Positions 9,722 through 19,055 of a DNA stretch of 64,000 nt are shown here, one piece after another. Every line of letters begins with the position of its first letter. Position 1 is the first letter of the stretch. Both the position numbers and the translations under genes were made by a program. Source of the DNA: an uncultured Flavobacteriales bacterium (lineage in GTDB: Bacteria; Bacteroidota; Bacteroidia; Flavobacteriales_E; Vicingaceae); the NCBI GenBank assembly GCA_905479915.1, contig CAJQOH010000023.1, forward strand, positions 1-64,000, read 5' to 3'. Below the pieces are notes generated by a model. It made no database searches, was not told the origin of the DNA, and worked only from the letters and a program-made list of their open reading frames with translations.

Positions 9722-10461
9722 TGGGACAAAAAGTAAATCCAATTTCAAACAGATTAGGAATCATTAAAGGATGGGATTCTAACTGGTTCGGTGGAAACGA
9801 CTATGGAGATAAAATAGTTGAAGACTACAAGATTAGAAAGTATTTAATGGCTCGTTTGCATAAAGCAAGTGTTTCTAAAATTATTATCGAAAGAACGTTA
9901 AAGTTAATCACGATTACTATTAACAGTTCAAGACCAGGAATTATCATTGGTAAAGGTGGTCAAGAAGTTGATAAGTTAAGAGAAGAGCTTAAAAAGATTA
10001 CAAATAAAGATGTTCAAATTAACATCTTTGAAATAAAAAGACCTGAACTTGATGCAAAATTAGTTGCTGATAGTGTTGCTAAGCAAATTGAAGGAAGAAT
10101 TTCTTTCAGAAGAGCGGCAAAAATGGCAGTAGCATCATCAATGAGAATGGGAGCTGAAGGAATTAAAGTTCAGTGTGCAGGAAGATTAGGTGGAGCTGAG
10201 ATGGCAAGAACTGAAGGATATAAAGATGGTAGAATACCATTGCATACTTTTAGAGCTGATATTGATTATGCTTTGACTGAAGCTCATACACAATACGGAA
10301 GAATCGGTGTTAAAGTATGGATTTGTAAAGGAGAAGTTTACGGAAAAAGAGATTTATCTCCAAACGTAGGTCAAGATAAAGGTGGAAAAGGAAAAGGTAG
10401 AGGCGGAAATGACAGAAAGAGAGGCGGAGGAAATAGAGGCGGAGGAAACAATAGAAGATAA
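9721..10461 (+). CDS. rpsC: 30S ribosomal protein S3 with Gly/Arg-rich tail
   Basis: S3 forms part of the mRNA entry channel and has helicase-like function with S4 and S5. It has 246 residues. The KH domain motif PGIIIGKGG lies at about residues 72-80, and the C-terminal S3 domain follows to about residue 215. From residue 219 on the protein becomes an unusual tail of Gly, Arg, Lys and Asn, including repeated RGGGN-like units. The gap of 37 bases to rplP is otherwise empty. Confidence 0.97.
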   Translation: MGQKVNPISNRLGIIKGWDSNWFGGNDYGDKIVEDYKIRKYLMARLHKASVSKIIIERTLKLITITINSSRPGIIIGKGGQEVDKLREELKKITNKDVQINIFEIKRPELDAKLVADSVAKQIEGRISFRRAAKMAVASSMRMGAEGIKVQCAGRLGGAEMARTEGYKDGRIPLHTFRADIDYALTEAHTQYGRIGVKVWICKGEVYGKRDLSPNVGQDKGGKGKGRGGNDRKRGGGNRGGGNNRR

Positions 10462-10498
10462 TTAAGTTACGAATTACAGAAGATTAAAATAATACACA

Positions 10499-10921
10499 AT
10501 GTTACAACCGAAAAGAACGAAGTTTAGAAAGATGCAAAAAGGGCGTATGAAAGGTAACGCTCAGAGAGGTTCTCAAATTGCATTTGGATCGTTTGCTATC
10601 AAATCTATGGAAGAGTGCTGGATGACAGCAAGACAAATAGAAGCTGCAAGGATTGCGGTAACAAGATACATGAAAAGGGAAGGTCAAGTTTGGATTAGAG
10701 TATTTCCAGATAAGCCTGTAACGAAGAAACCTGCTGAAGTAAGAATGGGGAAAGGTAAAGGTGCTCCAGAATTATGGGTAGCTGTTGTGAAACCTGGAAA
10801 GATAATTTTCGAGATTGATGGAGTTCCTTCAGAAACTGCTAAAGAAGCATTAAGATTAGCAGCTCAAAAATTACCAGTAAAAACAAAATTTGTTGTAAGA
10901 AGAGATTACGCAGGAAAATAA
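10499..10921 (+). CDS. rplP: 50S ribosomal protein L16
   Basis: L16 organises the A-site and the binding region for aminoacyl-tRNA on the 50S subunit. The 140-residue product starts [19 protein letters not shown], a hallmark of L16, and contains [22 protein letters not shown], including the loop near the peptidyl transferase centre. It precedes rpmC by 9 bases in the usual S3-L16-L29 order. Confidence 0.98.
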   Translation: MLQPKRTKFRKMQKGRMKGNAQRGSQIAFGSFAIKSMEECWMTARQIEAARIAVTRYMKREGQVWIRVFPDKPVTKKPAEVRMGKGKGAPELWVAVVKPGKIIFEIDGVPSETAKEALRLAAQKLPVKTKFVVRRDYAGK

Positions 10922-10930
10922 TTTAAGACG

Positions 10931-11128
10931 ATGAAACAAGTTGATATAAAAGATCTTTCAGTTGACGATTTAACTGAAAAGTTTGCAGAGCAAAAAGAAG
11001 TATTGGCAAAAATGAAATTGAGCCATGCTGTTTCTCCATTGGAAAACCCAATGCAGATTAAAGACACTAGAAGAACTGTTGCTAGGCTTAAAACTGAATT
11101 AAGAAAAAGAGAACTTCAAGCGAAGTAA
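10931..11128 (+). CDS. rpmC: 50S ribosomal protein L29
   Basis: A small two-helix protein at the tunnel exit next to L23. The 65-residue product shows the L29 pattern: a helix rich in Lys and Glu, then [23 protein letters not shown]. It is flanked by rplP and rpsQ with gaps of about 10 bases, consistent with co-transcription in the S10-spc junction. Confidence 0.97.
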   Translation: MKQVDIKDLSVDDLTEKFAEQKEVLAKMKLSHAVSPLENPMQIKDTRRTVARLKTELRKRELQAK

Positions 11129-11139
11129 ACATACTTGAT

Positions 11140-11397
11140 ATGGAAAATAGAAATTTAAGAAAAGAAAGAATAGGTTTAGTGATGAGTAACAAAATGGATA
11201 AGTCCATTGTTATCTCTGTAGAACGTAAAGTGAAGCACGCTATCTACGGAAAATTCGTAAAGCAGACTACTAAGTTTATGGCTCATGATGAAAAAAATGA
11301 TTGTAACATTGGTGATACAGTTAAGATCATGGAAATAAAACCTATGAGTAAGAATAAGTGTTGGAGATTAGTTGAAATTATTGAAAGAGCTAAATAA
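11140..11397 (+). CDS. rpsQ: 30S ribosomal protein S17
   Basis: S17 is an OB-fold primary binder of the 5' domain of 16S rRNA. The 85-residue product has [30 protein letters not shown] at the N-terminus and the later block [25 protein letters not shown]. It is the last gene of the S10 block; rplN starts 3 bases after its stop codon. Confidence 0.97.
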   Translation: MENRNLRKERIGLVMSNKMDKSIVISVERKVKHAIYGKFVKQTTKFMAHDEKNDCNIGDTVKIMEIKPMSKNKCWRLVEIIERAK

Positions 11398-11400
11398 GTT

Positions 11401-11769
11401 ATGATACAGCAAGAATCAAGATTAAAAGTTGCAGATAACAGTGGTGCTAAAGAAGTACTTTGTATTAAGGTATTAGGTGGATCTAAAAAAAGATACGCTT
11501 CTATCGGAGATACAATTGTTGTTTCGGTTAAGCATGCAATGCCATCAGGTAACTTGAAAAAAGGAGCAGTTGCAAAAGCAGTTGTTGTTAGGGTGAAAAA
11601 AGAGATTAGAAGACCAGATGGATCATACATTAGGTTTGATGACAATGCCGCAGTTATTTTAAATGAAGGTGGTGAGATGTCAGGAACTCGTATTTTCGGA
11701 CCTGTTGCAAGAGAATTACGTGATAAAGAGTTTATGAAAATTGTATCATTAGCTCCAGAAGTACTTTAA
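11401..11769 (+). CDS. rplN: 50S ribosomal protein L14
   Basis: L14 lies at the subunit interface and contributes to intersubunit bridges. The 122-residue length is canonical. It opens [19 protein letters not shown] and ends with [23 protein letters not shown], both diagnostic. It opens the spc block with only 3 bases separating it from rpsQ, so the two classical operons are fused here. Confidence 0.98.
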   Translation: MIQQESRLKVADNSGAKEVLCIKVLGGSKKRYASIGDTIVVSVKHAMPSGNLKKGAVAKAVVVRVKKEIRRPDGSYIRFDDNAAVILNEGGEMSGTRIFGPVARELRDKEFMKIVSLAPEVL

Positions 11770-11791
11770 TAAAAGAGAATAAATTTTAGTT

Positions 11792-12115
11792 ATGGCTAAA
11801 TTACACATAAAGAAAGGAGATACAGTTCAAGTAATGGCTGGAGAATCGAAAGGTGCTCAAGGTGTTGTGAAGAAAGTATACCCAGAAAAAAGCAGAGCAA
11901 TAGTAGAAGGTTCTGACATTAAAATGATGTCTAAACACACTAAGCCAAATGCTGCAAATCCTGATGGAGGGATTGTAAAAGAAGAAGCTCCTATTCATAT
12001 CTCAAATTTGATGGTTGTTGATCCTAAATCAGGAAAACCAACAAGAATTGGAAGAAAAGAGGAAGCAGGAAAAAAAGTTCGTTACGCTAAAAAATCAGGG
12101 GAGGTTATATCATGA
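11792..12115 (+). CDS. rplX: 50S ribosomal protein L24
   Basis: An assembly initiator that binds the 5' end of 23S rRNA. The 107-residue product starts with a KOW motif ([22 protein letters not shown], shown only partly conserved) and continues with [27 protein letters not shown]. The gene overlaps rplE by 4 bases (ATGA), so translation of L24 and L5 is probably coupled. Confidence 0.97.
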   Translation: MAKLHIKKGDTVQVMAGESKGAQGVVKKVYPEKSRAIVEGSDIKMMSKHTKPNAANPDGGIVKEEAPIHISNLMVVDPKSGKPTRIGRKEEAGKKVRYAKKSGEVIS

Positions 12116-12663
12116 GTTATGCACCTAGATTAAAAACTAAGTATAAAGAAGAAATTATGTCTTCTTTGAAAGATAAATTTTCGTATTCTACAGTAATGCA
12201 GGTACCAAAAATTCAGAAAATATGTTTAAACCAAGGAGTTGGTGGTGCTGTTTCTGATAAGAGATTGGTTGATTCTGCTGTTGAAGAAATGACAATGATT
12301 TCAGGACAAAAAGCTAACGCTACTTTTTCTAAGAAGGATATTTCTAATTTCAAATTAAGAAAAGGAATGCCAATTGGATCTAGAGTTACTTTACGTGGAG
12401 ATAAGATGTATGAATTCTTAGACAGATTAGTTTCTGTTGCTTTACCAAGAACTAGAGATTTTAGAGGTATTGAAGCAAATGGATTTGATGGAAGAGGAAA
12501 TTATACTTTAGGGATTAAAGAACAAATTATTTTTCCTGAGATAGATATCGATAAAGTAAAAACAATTAGTGGTATGGATATAACAATTGTTACATCTGCA
12601 CAAACTGATGACGAAGGAAGAGCATTATTAACAGAATTTGGTTTACCATTTAAGAAAAAATAA
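12112..12663 (+). CDS. rplE: 50S ribosomal protein L5
   Basis: L5 binds 5S rRNA and contacts the P-site tRNA elbow. The 183-residue product has the family core [33 protein letters not shown] and [24 protein letters not shown], each in near-canonical form. It overlaps rplX by 4 bases and is followed by rpsN after 6 bases. Confidence 0.98.
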   Translation: MSYAPRLKTKYKEEIMSSLKDKFSYSTVMQVPKIQKICLNQGVGGAVSDKRLVDSAVEEMTMISGQKANATFSKKDISNFKLRKGMPIGSRVTLRGDKMYEFLDRLVSVALPRTRDFRGIEANGFDGRGNYTLGIKEQIIFPEIDIDKVKTISGMDITIVTSAQTDDEGRALLTEFGLPFKKK

Positions 12664-12669
12664 GACAAC

Positions 12670-12939
12670 ATGGCTAAGGAATCAATGAAAGCTAGAGAGC
12701 GCAAGAGAGAAAGACTTGTTGCTCAGTATGCAGACAAAAGAGCTGAATTAAAAGCAGCAGGAGATTGGGACGCATTACAAAAATTACCTAGAGATTCTTC
12801 TAAAGTAAGATTACACAATAGATGTAAATTGACTGGAAGACCTAGAGGTTACATGAGACAATTTGGAATTTCTCGTGTTACATTTAGAGAAATGGCGTCA
12901 GCAGGTCTGATTCCTGGAATTACAAAAGCAAGTTGGTAA
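12670..12939 (+). CDS. rpsN: 30S ribosomal protein S14, zinc-free form
   Basis: S14 is a late-assembly protein of the 30S head. The 89-residue product is the longer form without a CXXC zinc ribbon: the region that carries the four cysteines in zinc-binding S14 reads [22 protein letters not shown] with a single cysteine. The ending [11 protein letters not shown] is typical. L36 in this window is also a cysteine-poor form, so both would be zinc-independent. Confidence 0.97.
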   Translation: MAKESMKARERKRERLVAQYADKRAELKAAGDWDALQKLPRDSSKVRLHNRCKLTGRPRGYMRQFGISRVTFREMASAGLIPGITKASW

Positions 12940-12968
12940 AAAATATTATTTAAAAAAAAGGATTAATC

Positions 12969-13364
12969 ATGACAGATCCAATAGCAGATTATTTAACAAG
13001 ACTTAGAAACGCGGTAAGCGCGAACCATAGAGTTGTTGATGTTCCAGCTTCTAATATGAAGAAGGAAATCACAAAAATCTTGTTTGATAAAGGATACATC
13101 TTAAACTATAAGTTTGAAGATGATAAAGTACAAGGAAACATTAAAATTGCGTTGAAATATCATCCGCAATCTAAAGTTTCGGCAATTACAAAGTTAACAA
13201 GAGCTAGTAAGCCAGGATTAAGACAATATTCAGGATCTACTGAATTACCAAGAGTAATTAATGGATTAGGGATTGCTATCGTTTCAACTTCTAAAGGTGT
13301 AATGACTGATAAAGAAGCAAGAAGAGAAAACGTTGGTGGAGAAGTATTGTGTTACGTATATTAA
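12969..13364 (+). CDS. rpsH: 30S ribosomal protein S8
   Basis: S8 binds the central domain of 16S rRNA and, in E. coli, is the translational repressor of the spc operon. The 131-residue product begins [20 protein letters not shown] and ends [31 protein letters not shown], the RNA-binding C-terminal motif. The C-terminal SxxG region is intact. It lies in standard order between rpsN and rplF. Confidence 0.98.
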   Translation: MTDPIADYLTRLRNAVSANHRVVDVPASNMKKEITKILFDKGYILNYKFEDDKVQGNIKIALKYHPQSKVSAITKLTRASKPGLRQYSGSTELPRVINGLGIAIVSTSKGVMTDKEARRENVGGEVLCYVY

Positions 13365-13385
13365 TTAGAAGAAAGAATTTAAGTT

Positions 13386-13937
13386 ATGTCAAGAATTGGA
13401 AACGCACCAGTACAAGTTCCTGCAGGAGTCGAAGTAAAAATCGACAAAGGAATGGTGACGGTAAAAGGTCCTAAAGGAGAATTAACACAAGATGTTGATA
13501 CAGCTCTTACAGTAGAATTGAATGACAACGTTGTTGTTGTGAAAAGACATACTGAGCAAAAAGATCATAAAGCAAAACATGGTTTATACAGATCATTAAT
13601 TGCTAATATGGTTGAAGGTGTCTCTAAAGGATATAAAACTCAACAAGAATTAGTTGGTGTTGGATATAGAGCATCTAATCAAGGTCAAAAATTAGAGTTG
13701 TTATTAGGATTTTCTCATGCTATAGTGTTTGAATTACCAGAAGAAATCAAGGTAACTTGTGAGTCTGAAAGAGGTAAAAACCCAATTGTAACTTTAGAAT
13801 CTCATGACAAGCAATTAATTGGACATGTTGCGGCAAAAATCAGATCATTAAGAAAACCTGAGCCGTACAAAGGAAAAGGAATTAAGTTTGTAGGAGAACA
13901 ATTAAGAAGAAAAGCTGGTAAATCTGCCGCTAAATAA
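13386..13937 (+). CDS. rplF: 50S ribosomal protein L6
   Basis: L6 sits at the base of the L7/L12 stalk and helps bind elongation factors. The 183-residue product starts [20 protein letters not shown] and shows the second-domain signature [25 protein letters not shown] near the C-terminus. Both tandem L6 half-domains are present. It is followed by rplR after 20 bases. Confidence 0.98.
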   Translation: MSRIGNAPVQVPAGVEVKIDKGMVTVKGPKGELTQDVDTALTVELNDNVVVVKRHTEQKDHKAKHGLYRSLIANMVEGVSKGYKTQQELVGVGYRASNQGQKLELLLGFSHAIVFELPEEIKVTCESERGKNPIVTLESHDKQLIGHVAAKIRSLRKPEPYKGKGIKFVGEQLRRKAGKSAAK

Positions 13938-13957
13938 TAAATCATAATAAAAGTATT

Positions 13958-14311
13958 ATGGCACTGAGTAAGAACGATAGAAGATTAAGGATAAAAAGAA
14001 GAATCAGAAAGATTGTTACTGGAACATCAGAACAACCTAGATTAGCTGTATTCAGAAGTAATAAGGAGATTTATGCTCAAATTATTAATGATGCAACTGG
14101 AACCACTTTAATGGCGGCTTCTTCTAAACAAAAAGATATTAAAGCAAAAGGTACTAAAACCGAAATAGCTGCCATTGTTGGTAAAGCTATCGCTGAAAAA
14201 GCTGTAAAAGCAGGAATTGAAAAGATTGCTTTTGATAGAGGTGGGTACTTATATCACGGAAGAGTTAAAGCATTAGCTGAAGCTGCACGTGAAGGAGGGC
14301 TTAAATTTTAA
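13958..14311 (+). CDS. rplR: 50S ribosomal protein L18
   Basis: L18 binds 5S rRNA together with L5 and L25 in the central protuberance. The 117-residue product has the basic N-terminal arm [34 protein letters not shown] and the C-terminal block [27 protein letters not shown], the family hallmark. It is flanked by rplF and rpsE in the spc block. Confidence 0.98.
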   Translation: MALSKNDRRLRIKRRIRKIVTGTSEQPRLAVFRSNKEIYAQIINDATGTTLMAASSKQKDIKAKGTKTEIAAIVGKAIAEKAVKAGIEKIAFDRGGYLYHGRVKALAEAAREGGLKF

Positions 14312-14329
14312 TTCGATATTTAAAGAGAC

Positions 14330-14848
14330 ATGGCAAAAGCAAATGCAAAAAAAGTAAGAGCTAGTGAAGCTGAGTTGAAAGACAAGTTAGTAGCTATTAA
14401 CAGAGTAACAAAAGTTACTAAAGGTGGTAGAAACTTCAGTTTTTCAGCGATAGTTGTTGTTGGTGACGAAAACGGTGTTGTAGGACATGGTTTAGGAAAA
14501 GCTAACGAAGTAACTGAAGCAATTACTAAAGGAATAGATGTTGCTAAGAAGAACTGTATTAAAGTTCCAATTTTAAAAGGAACTATACCTCACGAACAAA
14601 ATGGTAAGTTTGGTGGAGCAAGAGTTTATATTAGACCAGCTGCACACGGAACAGGAGTAATTGCAGGTGGTGCAATGCGTGCTGTATTCGAGAGTGTTGG
14701 TATTACAGATGTACTAGCAAAATCAAAAGGATCGTCTAACCCTCACAATGTGGTAAAAGCAACATTAGATGCTTTAGCACAATTAAGAGATGCATATACA
14801 GTTGCTGATCAAAGAGGTGTTGAATTAGATGTAGTTTTTAACGGATAA
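14330..14848 (+). CDS. rpsE: 30S ribosomal protein S5
   Basis: S5 lies near the mRNA entry channel and affects decoding accuracy; mutations in its loop give spectinomycin resistance elsewhere. The 172-residue product contains the loop region [19 protein letters not shown], followed by [13 protein letters not shown] and [18 protein letters not shown]. It precedes rpmD by 14 bases. Confidence 0.98.
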   Translation: MAKANAKKVRASEAELKDKLVAINRVTKVTKGGRNFSFSAIVVVGDENGVVGHGLGKANEVTEAITKGIDVAKKNCIKVPILKGTIPHEQNGKFGGARVYIRPAAHGTGVIAGGAMRAVFESVGITDVLAKSKGSSNPHNVVKATLDALAQLRDAYTVADQRGVELDVVFNG

Positions 14849-14862
14849 GAAACCAAGAAGTA

Positions 14863-15045
14863 ATGGCAAAAGTTAAAATAAAACAAATTAGAAGTAAGAT
14901 CAATCAACCAGCTCGTCAAAAGAAAACTTTGATAGCTTTAGGTGTTCGTAAAATGCACAATGTAGTTGAGCATGAAGCAACTCCTCAAATTATGGGAATG
15001 ATTGCAAAAGTGAAACACTTACTTTCAGTAGAAGAAGTAAAATAA
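14863..15045 (+). CDS. rpmD: 50S ribosomal protein L30
   Basis: A small 50S protein on the solvent side. The 60-residue product shows the L30 signature [27 protein letters not shown] with the usual 'two-turn' spacing and ends in a short helix. It is between rpsE and rplO as in the E. coli spc order. Confidence 0.97.
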   Translation: MAKVKIKQIRSKINQPARQKKTLIALGVRKMHNVVEHEATPQIMGMIAKVKHLLSVEEVK

Positions 15046-15066
15046 TAATAGTTTAAGATTTATAGA

Positions 15067-15633
15067 ATGGACTTATCAAATTTAAAACCAGCAGAAGGTG
15101 CAACGAAACAGCGAAAGCGAATCGGACGTGGTCAAGGATCAGGAAGAGGTGGAACTTCGACAAGAGGTCATAAAGGAGCCAAATCAAGATCTGGGTACTC
15201 TCGTAAAGTAGGTTTTGAAGGTGGGCAAATGCCACTTCAAAAGCGTGTACCTAAATTTGGATTCACAAACAATAATAGAATAGAGTTTAAAGGTGTTAAC
15301 CTTGATACTCTTCAATTTTTAGCTGATACTAAAAAAGTGAAAGAAATCACTAAAGAAGTATTGTTAGAAAATGGAATTATTTCAAGAAACGATAGAATTA
15401 AGATTTTAGGTAGAGGAGAATTAACTGCTAAATTAAATGTTACAGTTGATCAATTTTCTGCATCTGCAAAAGCTGCTATAGAAAAAGCAGGAGGAAAAGC
15501 AACAGCTTTATATGTACCTAAAGGTACTAAGGTTGAAGCAGCAGCTCCAGCTCCAGCTAAAAAAGAAGTAAAAGCAGAAGCTAAAAAAGAAGAGTCTAAA
15601 AAAGACGATTCAAAAGAATCTAAGGAAGATTAA
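15067..15633 (+). CDS. rplO: 50S ribosomal protein L15 with charged low-complexity tail
   Basis: L15 is a late-assembly 50S protein. The core (residues 1-155) has the Gly/Arg-rich N-terminal arm RKRIGRGQGSGRGGTSTRGHKG and the block FEGGQMPLQKRVPKFGF. From about residue 157 there is an added ~32-residue tail of Ala, Pro, Lys, Glu and Asp ending KKDDSKESKED. The same end motif recurs on L17. E. coli L15 has 144 residues, this one 188. secY follows after 9 bases. Confidence 0.97.
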   Translation: MDLSNLKPAEGATKQRKRIGRGQGSGRGGTSTRGHKGAKSRSGYSRKVGFEGGQMPLQKRVPKFGFTNNNRIEFKGVNLDTLQFLADTKKVKEITKEVLLENGIISRNDRIKILGRGELTAKLNVTVDQFSASAKAAIEKAGGKATALYVPKGTKVEAAAPAPAKKEVKAEAKKEESKKDDSKESKED

Positions 15634-15642
15634 TTATAACAG

Positions 15643-16995
15643 ATGAAAAGTTTTTTTCAAACCATAAAAAATATTTGGAGTATTGAAGATTTGAGAATTC
15701 GAATCATCACTACACTAAGTTTATTATTAGTTTACAGATTAGGATCTTATGTAGTACTTCCTGGTGTTGATGCTGCAGCTTTAGAAGCTGCAAATGCAGG
15801 CAAAGCAGGTGGTGGTATCATGGATTTGATTAACATTTTTGCAGGAGGAGCTTTTAGTAGAGCTTCTATTTTTGCGTTGGGTATTATGCCTTACATTTCT
15901 GCATCTATTGTTATTCAATTATTAGGAATGGCAATTCCTTATTTCCAAAGATTACAGAAAGAGGGTGAAAGTGGTAGAAGAAAAATTAATCAAATTACAA
16001 GGCTATTAACTATTGTTATTACGATGTTTCAAGCCCCAGGATATATCGCTACTCAAGTAGCAAATAATCCAGGTGTTGTTCCAAATGACGGTACTATGTG
16101 GTGGTTATCCACAGTATTAATTCTAACAACAGGAACTGTGTTTGTAATGTGGGTTGGTGAGAGAATTACTGAAAAAGGAATAGGTAATGGTATATCATTA
16201 TTGATAATGATTGGTATTATCGCGAACCTACCATCTGCTTTTGTTTTCGAATTAGGATCAAGATTAGGTGTTGGAGGAACAGGAGGAATCATTGTTATAT
16301 TGATTGAAGTTGCAGTATTATTATTGGTAATTGTTGTGTCAATTCTTTTAGTACAAGGTACACGAAGGATACCAGTTCAATATGCTAAACGTGTTGTTGG
16401 TAATAAACAATACGGTGGTGTAAGACAGTATATACCTCTTAAGGTAAATGCATCTGGTGTAATGCCAATCATATTTGCTCAAGCAATTATGTTTGTGCCT
16501 ATGACATTAGCTGGATTTGGAGAAGGTGGAGCAGCGTCTTCATGGGTAATTAATGTTTTTGGTAATCCAAACGGATTTGGATATAACTTTACATTCTTTT
16601 TAATGATTGTTGCATTCACATACTTTTATACAGCAATTACTGTAAATCCAAATCAGATGGCTGATGAGATGAAAAGAAACGGAGGATTTATTCCAGGAAT
16701 TAGACCAGGTAAAAAAACAGGAGAATTTATTGATGATGTAATGTCAAGAATTACATTACCAGGATCTATGTTTTTAGCATTGGTTGCAATTTTACCAGCT
16801 TTTGCTGCTTTAGCAGGAGTTAATCAAGCATTTTCTTACTTCTATGGAGGTACGTCATTATTGATTATGGTAGGAGTTATATTAGATACATTACAACAAA
16901 TTGAAAGTCATTTATTAATGCGTCATTATGATGGATTAATGAAAACAGGGAAGATCAAAGGACGATCTGCTGCTGGTGTAGGTATGGCTGGATAA
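15643..16995 (+). CDS. secY: Protein translocase subunit SecY
   Basis: The channel-forming subunit of the SecYEG translocon in the inner membrane. The 450-residue product has ten predicted membrane segments. Recognisable blocks include the cytosolic loop SGRRKINQITR, the segment GERITEKGIGNGISLLIMIGI, RRIPVQYAKRVVG and the C-terminal QIESHLLMRHYDGLMKTGKIKGR. It follows rplO in the spc block, as in most bacteria. adk, often found after secY, is absent and map follows directly. Confidence 0.98.
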   Translation: MKSFFQTIKNIWSIEDLRIRIITTLSLLLVYRLGSYVVLPGVDAAALEAANAGKAGGGIMDLINIFAGGAFSRASIFALGIMPYISASIVIQLLGMAIPYFQRLQKEGESGRRKINQITRLLTIVITMFQAPGYIATQVANNPGVVPNDGTMWWLSTVLILTTGTVFVMWVGERITEKGIGNGISLLIMIGIIANLPSAFVFELGSRLGVGGTGGIIVILIEVAVLLLVIVVSILLVQGTRRIPVQYAKRVVGNKQYGGVRQYIPLKVNASGVMPIIFAQAIMFVPMTLAGFGEGGAASSWVINVFGNPNGFGYNFTFFLMIVAFTYFYTAITVNPNQMADEMKRNGGFIPGIRPGKKTGEFIDDVMSRITLPGSMFLALVAILPAFAALAGVNQAFSYFYGGTSLLIMVGVILDTLQQIESHLLMRHYDGLMKTGKIKGRSAAGVGMAG

Positions 16996-17007
16996 TTTGA
17001 CTGTAAG

Positions 17008-17793
17008 ATGAGTAAGATTATTTATAAGACGGAAGAGGAGATAGATTTAATAAGACAGAGTTCTTTGCTTGTTGGGAAAACTTTAGCTGAAGTTGCTAAA
17101 ATCATTAAACCAGGGGTTACAACCCTTGATTTAGATAAGGTTGCTGAAGAGTTTATTAGAGATAATGGTGCTATTCCTGGATTTTTAGGAATGTATGATT
17201 TTCCTAATACACTATGTACATCTGCGAATGAAGCAGTAGTACATGGAATACCAAATAATAAACCATTGAAAGATGGAGATATCATTTCGGTAGACTGTGG
17301 TGTATTAATGAACGAATTTTATGGTGATGTTGCTTATACTTTTGAAGTAGGAGAAGTAAAACCAGAAATTAAAAAACTATTAGAAGTAACTAAAGAATGT
17401 TTACGAAGAGGTATTGAGCAAGCAGTTGTTGGAAACCGAATTGGAGACATTGGTTATGCAGTTCAAAACCATGCAGAAGAAAATGGATATGGAGTAGTAA
17501 GAGAATTGGTTGGGCATGGATTAGGAAAAGATTTGCACGAAGAACCTCAAGTTCCAAATTATGGAAAAAGAGGAAACGGATTGCAATTAAAAGAAGGAAT
17601 GGTAATAGCAATTGAACCTATGATTAATTTAGGAACAAAAAATGTTAGAACGCATGAAGATCAAACAACTATTGTAACAATAGATGGTTTAGCTTCAGCA
17701 CATTTTGAGCATGACGTAGCAATACGAAAAGGAAAAGCAGAAGTTTTATCAACACATGAATTTGTTGAAGAAGTATTAAGAAATAAAAATTAA
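17008..17793 (+). CDS. map: Methionine aminopeptidase, type I
   Basis: Removes the initiator methionine from nascent proteins and is a dinuclear-metal cytosolic enzyme. The 261-residue length is normal for type I. Metal ligands are visible: two aspartates in SVDCGVLMNEFYGDVAYTF, the histidine in VGHGLGKDLHEEPQVPNYG, and glutamates in IEPMINL and in FEHDVAI. It sits between secY and infA, 12 and 9 bases away, so it is part of the same transcript. Confidence 0.97.
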   Translation: MSKIIYKTEEEIDLIRQSSLLVGKTLAEVAKIIKPGVTTLDLDKVAEEFIRDNGAIPGFLGMYDFPNTLCTSANEAVVHGIPNNKPLKDGDIISVDCGVLMNEFYGDVAYTFEVGEVKPEIKKLLEVTKECLRRGIEQAVVGNRIGDIGYAVQNHAEENGYGVVRELVGHGLGKDLHEEPQVPNYGKRGNGLQLKEGMVIAIEPMINLGTKNVRTHEDQTTIVTIDGLASAHFEHDVAIRKGKAEVLSTHEFVEEVLRNKN

Positions 17794-17802
17794 AAGTATA
17801 CG

Positions 17803-18021
17803 ATGGCAAAACAGGCATCTATAGAACAAGACGGAACAATAATAGAAGCATTATCTAATGCAATGTTTAGAGTTGAACTAGAAAATGGGCATATTTTAAC
17901 AGCTCATATTTCTGGTAAAATGAGAATGCATTATATAAGAATTTTACCTGGAGATAAGGTTAAATTGGAGATGTCTCCATATGACTTAACAAAAGGAAGA
18001 ATAACATTTAGATATAAATAA
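17803..18021 (+). CDS. infA: Translation initiation factor IF-1
   Basis: A single OB-fold factor that binds the 30S A site during initiation. The 72-residue length is exact for the family. Typical blocks are [38 protein letters not shown] and the end [12 protein letters not shown]. It lies directly upstream of rpmJ, the common map-infA-rpmJ order. Confidence 0.98.
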   Translation: MAKQASIEQDGTIIEALSNAMFRVELENGHILTAHISGKMRMHYIRILPGDKVKLEMSPYDLTKGRITFRYK

Positions 18022-18057
18022 CTTTTTAATCACTTTGATTAAATAAATATAAGAGAG

Positions 18058-18174
18058 ATGAAAGTAAGAGCATCATTAAAGAAAAGAAGTGCAGACTGCA
18101 AAATTGTAAGACGAAAAGGTCGTTTGTACGTAATTAACAAAAAGAACCCTAGGTTTAAACAAAGACAAGGATAA
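18058..18174 (+). CDS. rpmJ: 50S ribosomal protein L36, cysteine-poor form
   Basis: A 38-residue protein ([15 protein letters not shown]...NPRFKQRQG), the smallest ribosomal protein, which binds 23S rRNA in the 50S subunit. The zinc ribbon of C+ L36 needs three Cys and one His. Here only one Cys remains (residue 14), and the positions expected to be Cys and His read Ser, Asn and Phe. It is therefore the zinc-independent C-minus form. Start and stop are clear from the sequence and from its place between infA and rpsM. Confidence 0.96.
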   Translation: MKVRASLKKRSADCKIVRRKGRLYVINKKNPRFKQRQG

Positions 18175-18192
18175 TTTTATAATAGATTTATT

Positions 18193-18570
18193 ATGGCAAG
18201 AATTGCAGGTATAGATTTACCAAAACAAAAGAGAGGCGTTATTGGATTGACTTATATTTTCGGTATAGGAAGATCTTCTGCTAAAATGATTTTAGCAGAA
18301 GCTAAAATCTCTGAAGATAAACAAGTTCAGGATTGGAATGATGATGATTTATCAAAAATCAGAACTATTTTAAATGACTCTTATAAGATTGAGGGTGCTC
18401 TTAGATCAGAAGTACAATTAAACATTAAGCGTTTAATGGACATCGGATGTTATAGAGGAATTAGACATAGAGCTGGTTTACCTTTAAGAGGTCAGCACAC
18501 TAAGAATAATTCTAGAACTAGAAAAGGAAGAAGAAAGACTGTTGCAAACAAGAAAATTGCAACTAAATAA
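18193..18570 (+). CDS. rpsM: 30S ribosomal protein S13
   Basis: S13 contacts the P-site tRNA and the 50S subunit through bridge B1. The 125-residue product begins [26 protein letters not shown] and contains the C-terminal RGLRxR-like block [26 protein letters not shown]. It opens the alpha block, followed by rpsK after 18 bases. Confidence 0.98.
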   Translation: MARIAGIDLPKQKRGVIGLTYIFGIGRSSAKMILAEAKISEDKQVQDWNDDDLSKIRTILNDSYKIEGALRSEVQLNIKRLMDIGCYRGIRHRAGLPLRGQHTKNNSRTRKGRRKTVANKKIATK

Positions 18571-18588
18571 TAAATAACGAAGCATAAG

Positions 18589-18975
18589 ATGGCAAAATCG
18601 AGCGCAAAAAAGAAAAAGAATGTAGTTGTAGAAGCTTACGGGCAAGCTCACATTCACGCATCTTTTAACAATATTATTATTAGTTTAACTAATAACACTG
18701 GACAAGTAATTTCTTGGTCTTCTGCAGGGAAGATGGGATTTAGAGGTTCTAAGAAGAACACTCCTTATGCTGCACAAATGGCAGCAGAAGATTGTGCAAA
18801 AGAAGCTTATGAAAATGGCTTAAGAAAAGTTAAAGTTTTTGTAAAAGGACCAGGAAATGGAAGAGAATCAGCAATGAGATCTTTACATAATGCTGGAATT
18901 ACAGTTACAGAAATAGTTGATGTTACACCATTACCACATAATGGTTGTCGTCCTCCAAAAAGAAGAAGAGTATAA
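18589..18975 (+). CDS. rpsK: 30S ribosomal protein S11
   Basis: S11 forms the platform of the 30S subunit near the E site. The 128-residue product has [42 protein letters not shown] and the end [18 protein letters not shown], all diagnostic. The 80-base gap after it, before rpsD, is the longest gap so far inside the cluster and holds small hairpins. Confidence 0.98.
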   Translation: MAKSSAKKKKNVVVEAYGQAHIHASFNNIIISLTNNTGQVISWSSAGKMGFRGSKKNTPYAAQMAAEDCAKEAYENGLRKVKVFVKGPGNGRESAMRSLHNAGITVTEIVDVTPLPHNGCRPPKRRRV

Positions 18976-19055
18976 ATAATTAACCAAGAGAGAGAAGCTG
19001 GTTATCGAAGGATATTGACCTTAATTCATAATTTCTCACTCATAAATTTTATAAA
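18976..19055 (+). promoter_or_regulatory. Candidate structured leader before rpsD
   Basis: TAACCA (18981-18986) pairs with TGGTTA (18999-19004) around a purine-rich 12-base loop. AAGG pairs with CCTT at 19008-19022. In other bacteria S4 binds an mRNA leader to repress its own synthesis (alpha operon in E. coli, rpsD in Bacillus). A similar role here is inference from position only. Confidence 0.3.

Noticed and set aside
11283-11645. Reverse-strand 120-residue frame over rpsQ and rplN
   Set aside because: It sits opposite two conserved ribosomal protein genes and has no start context or homologous motif.
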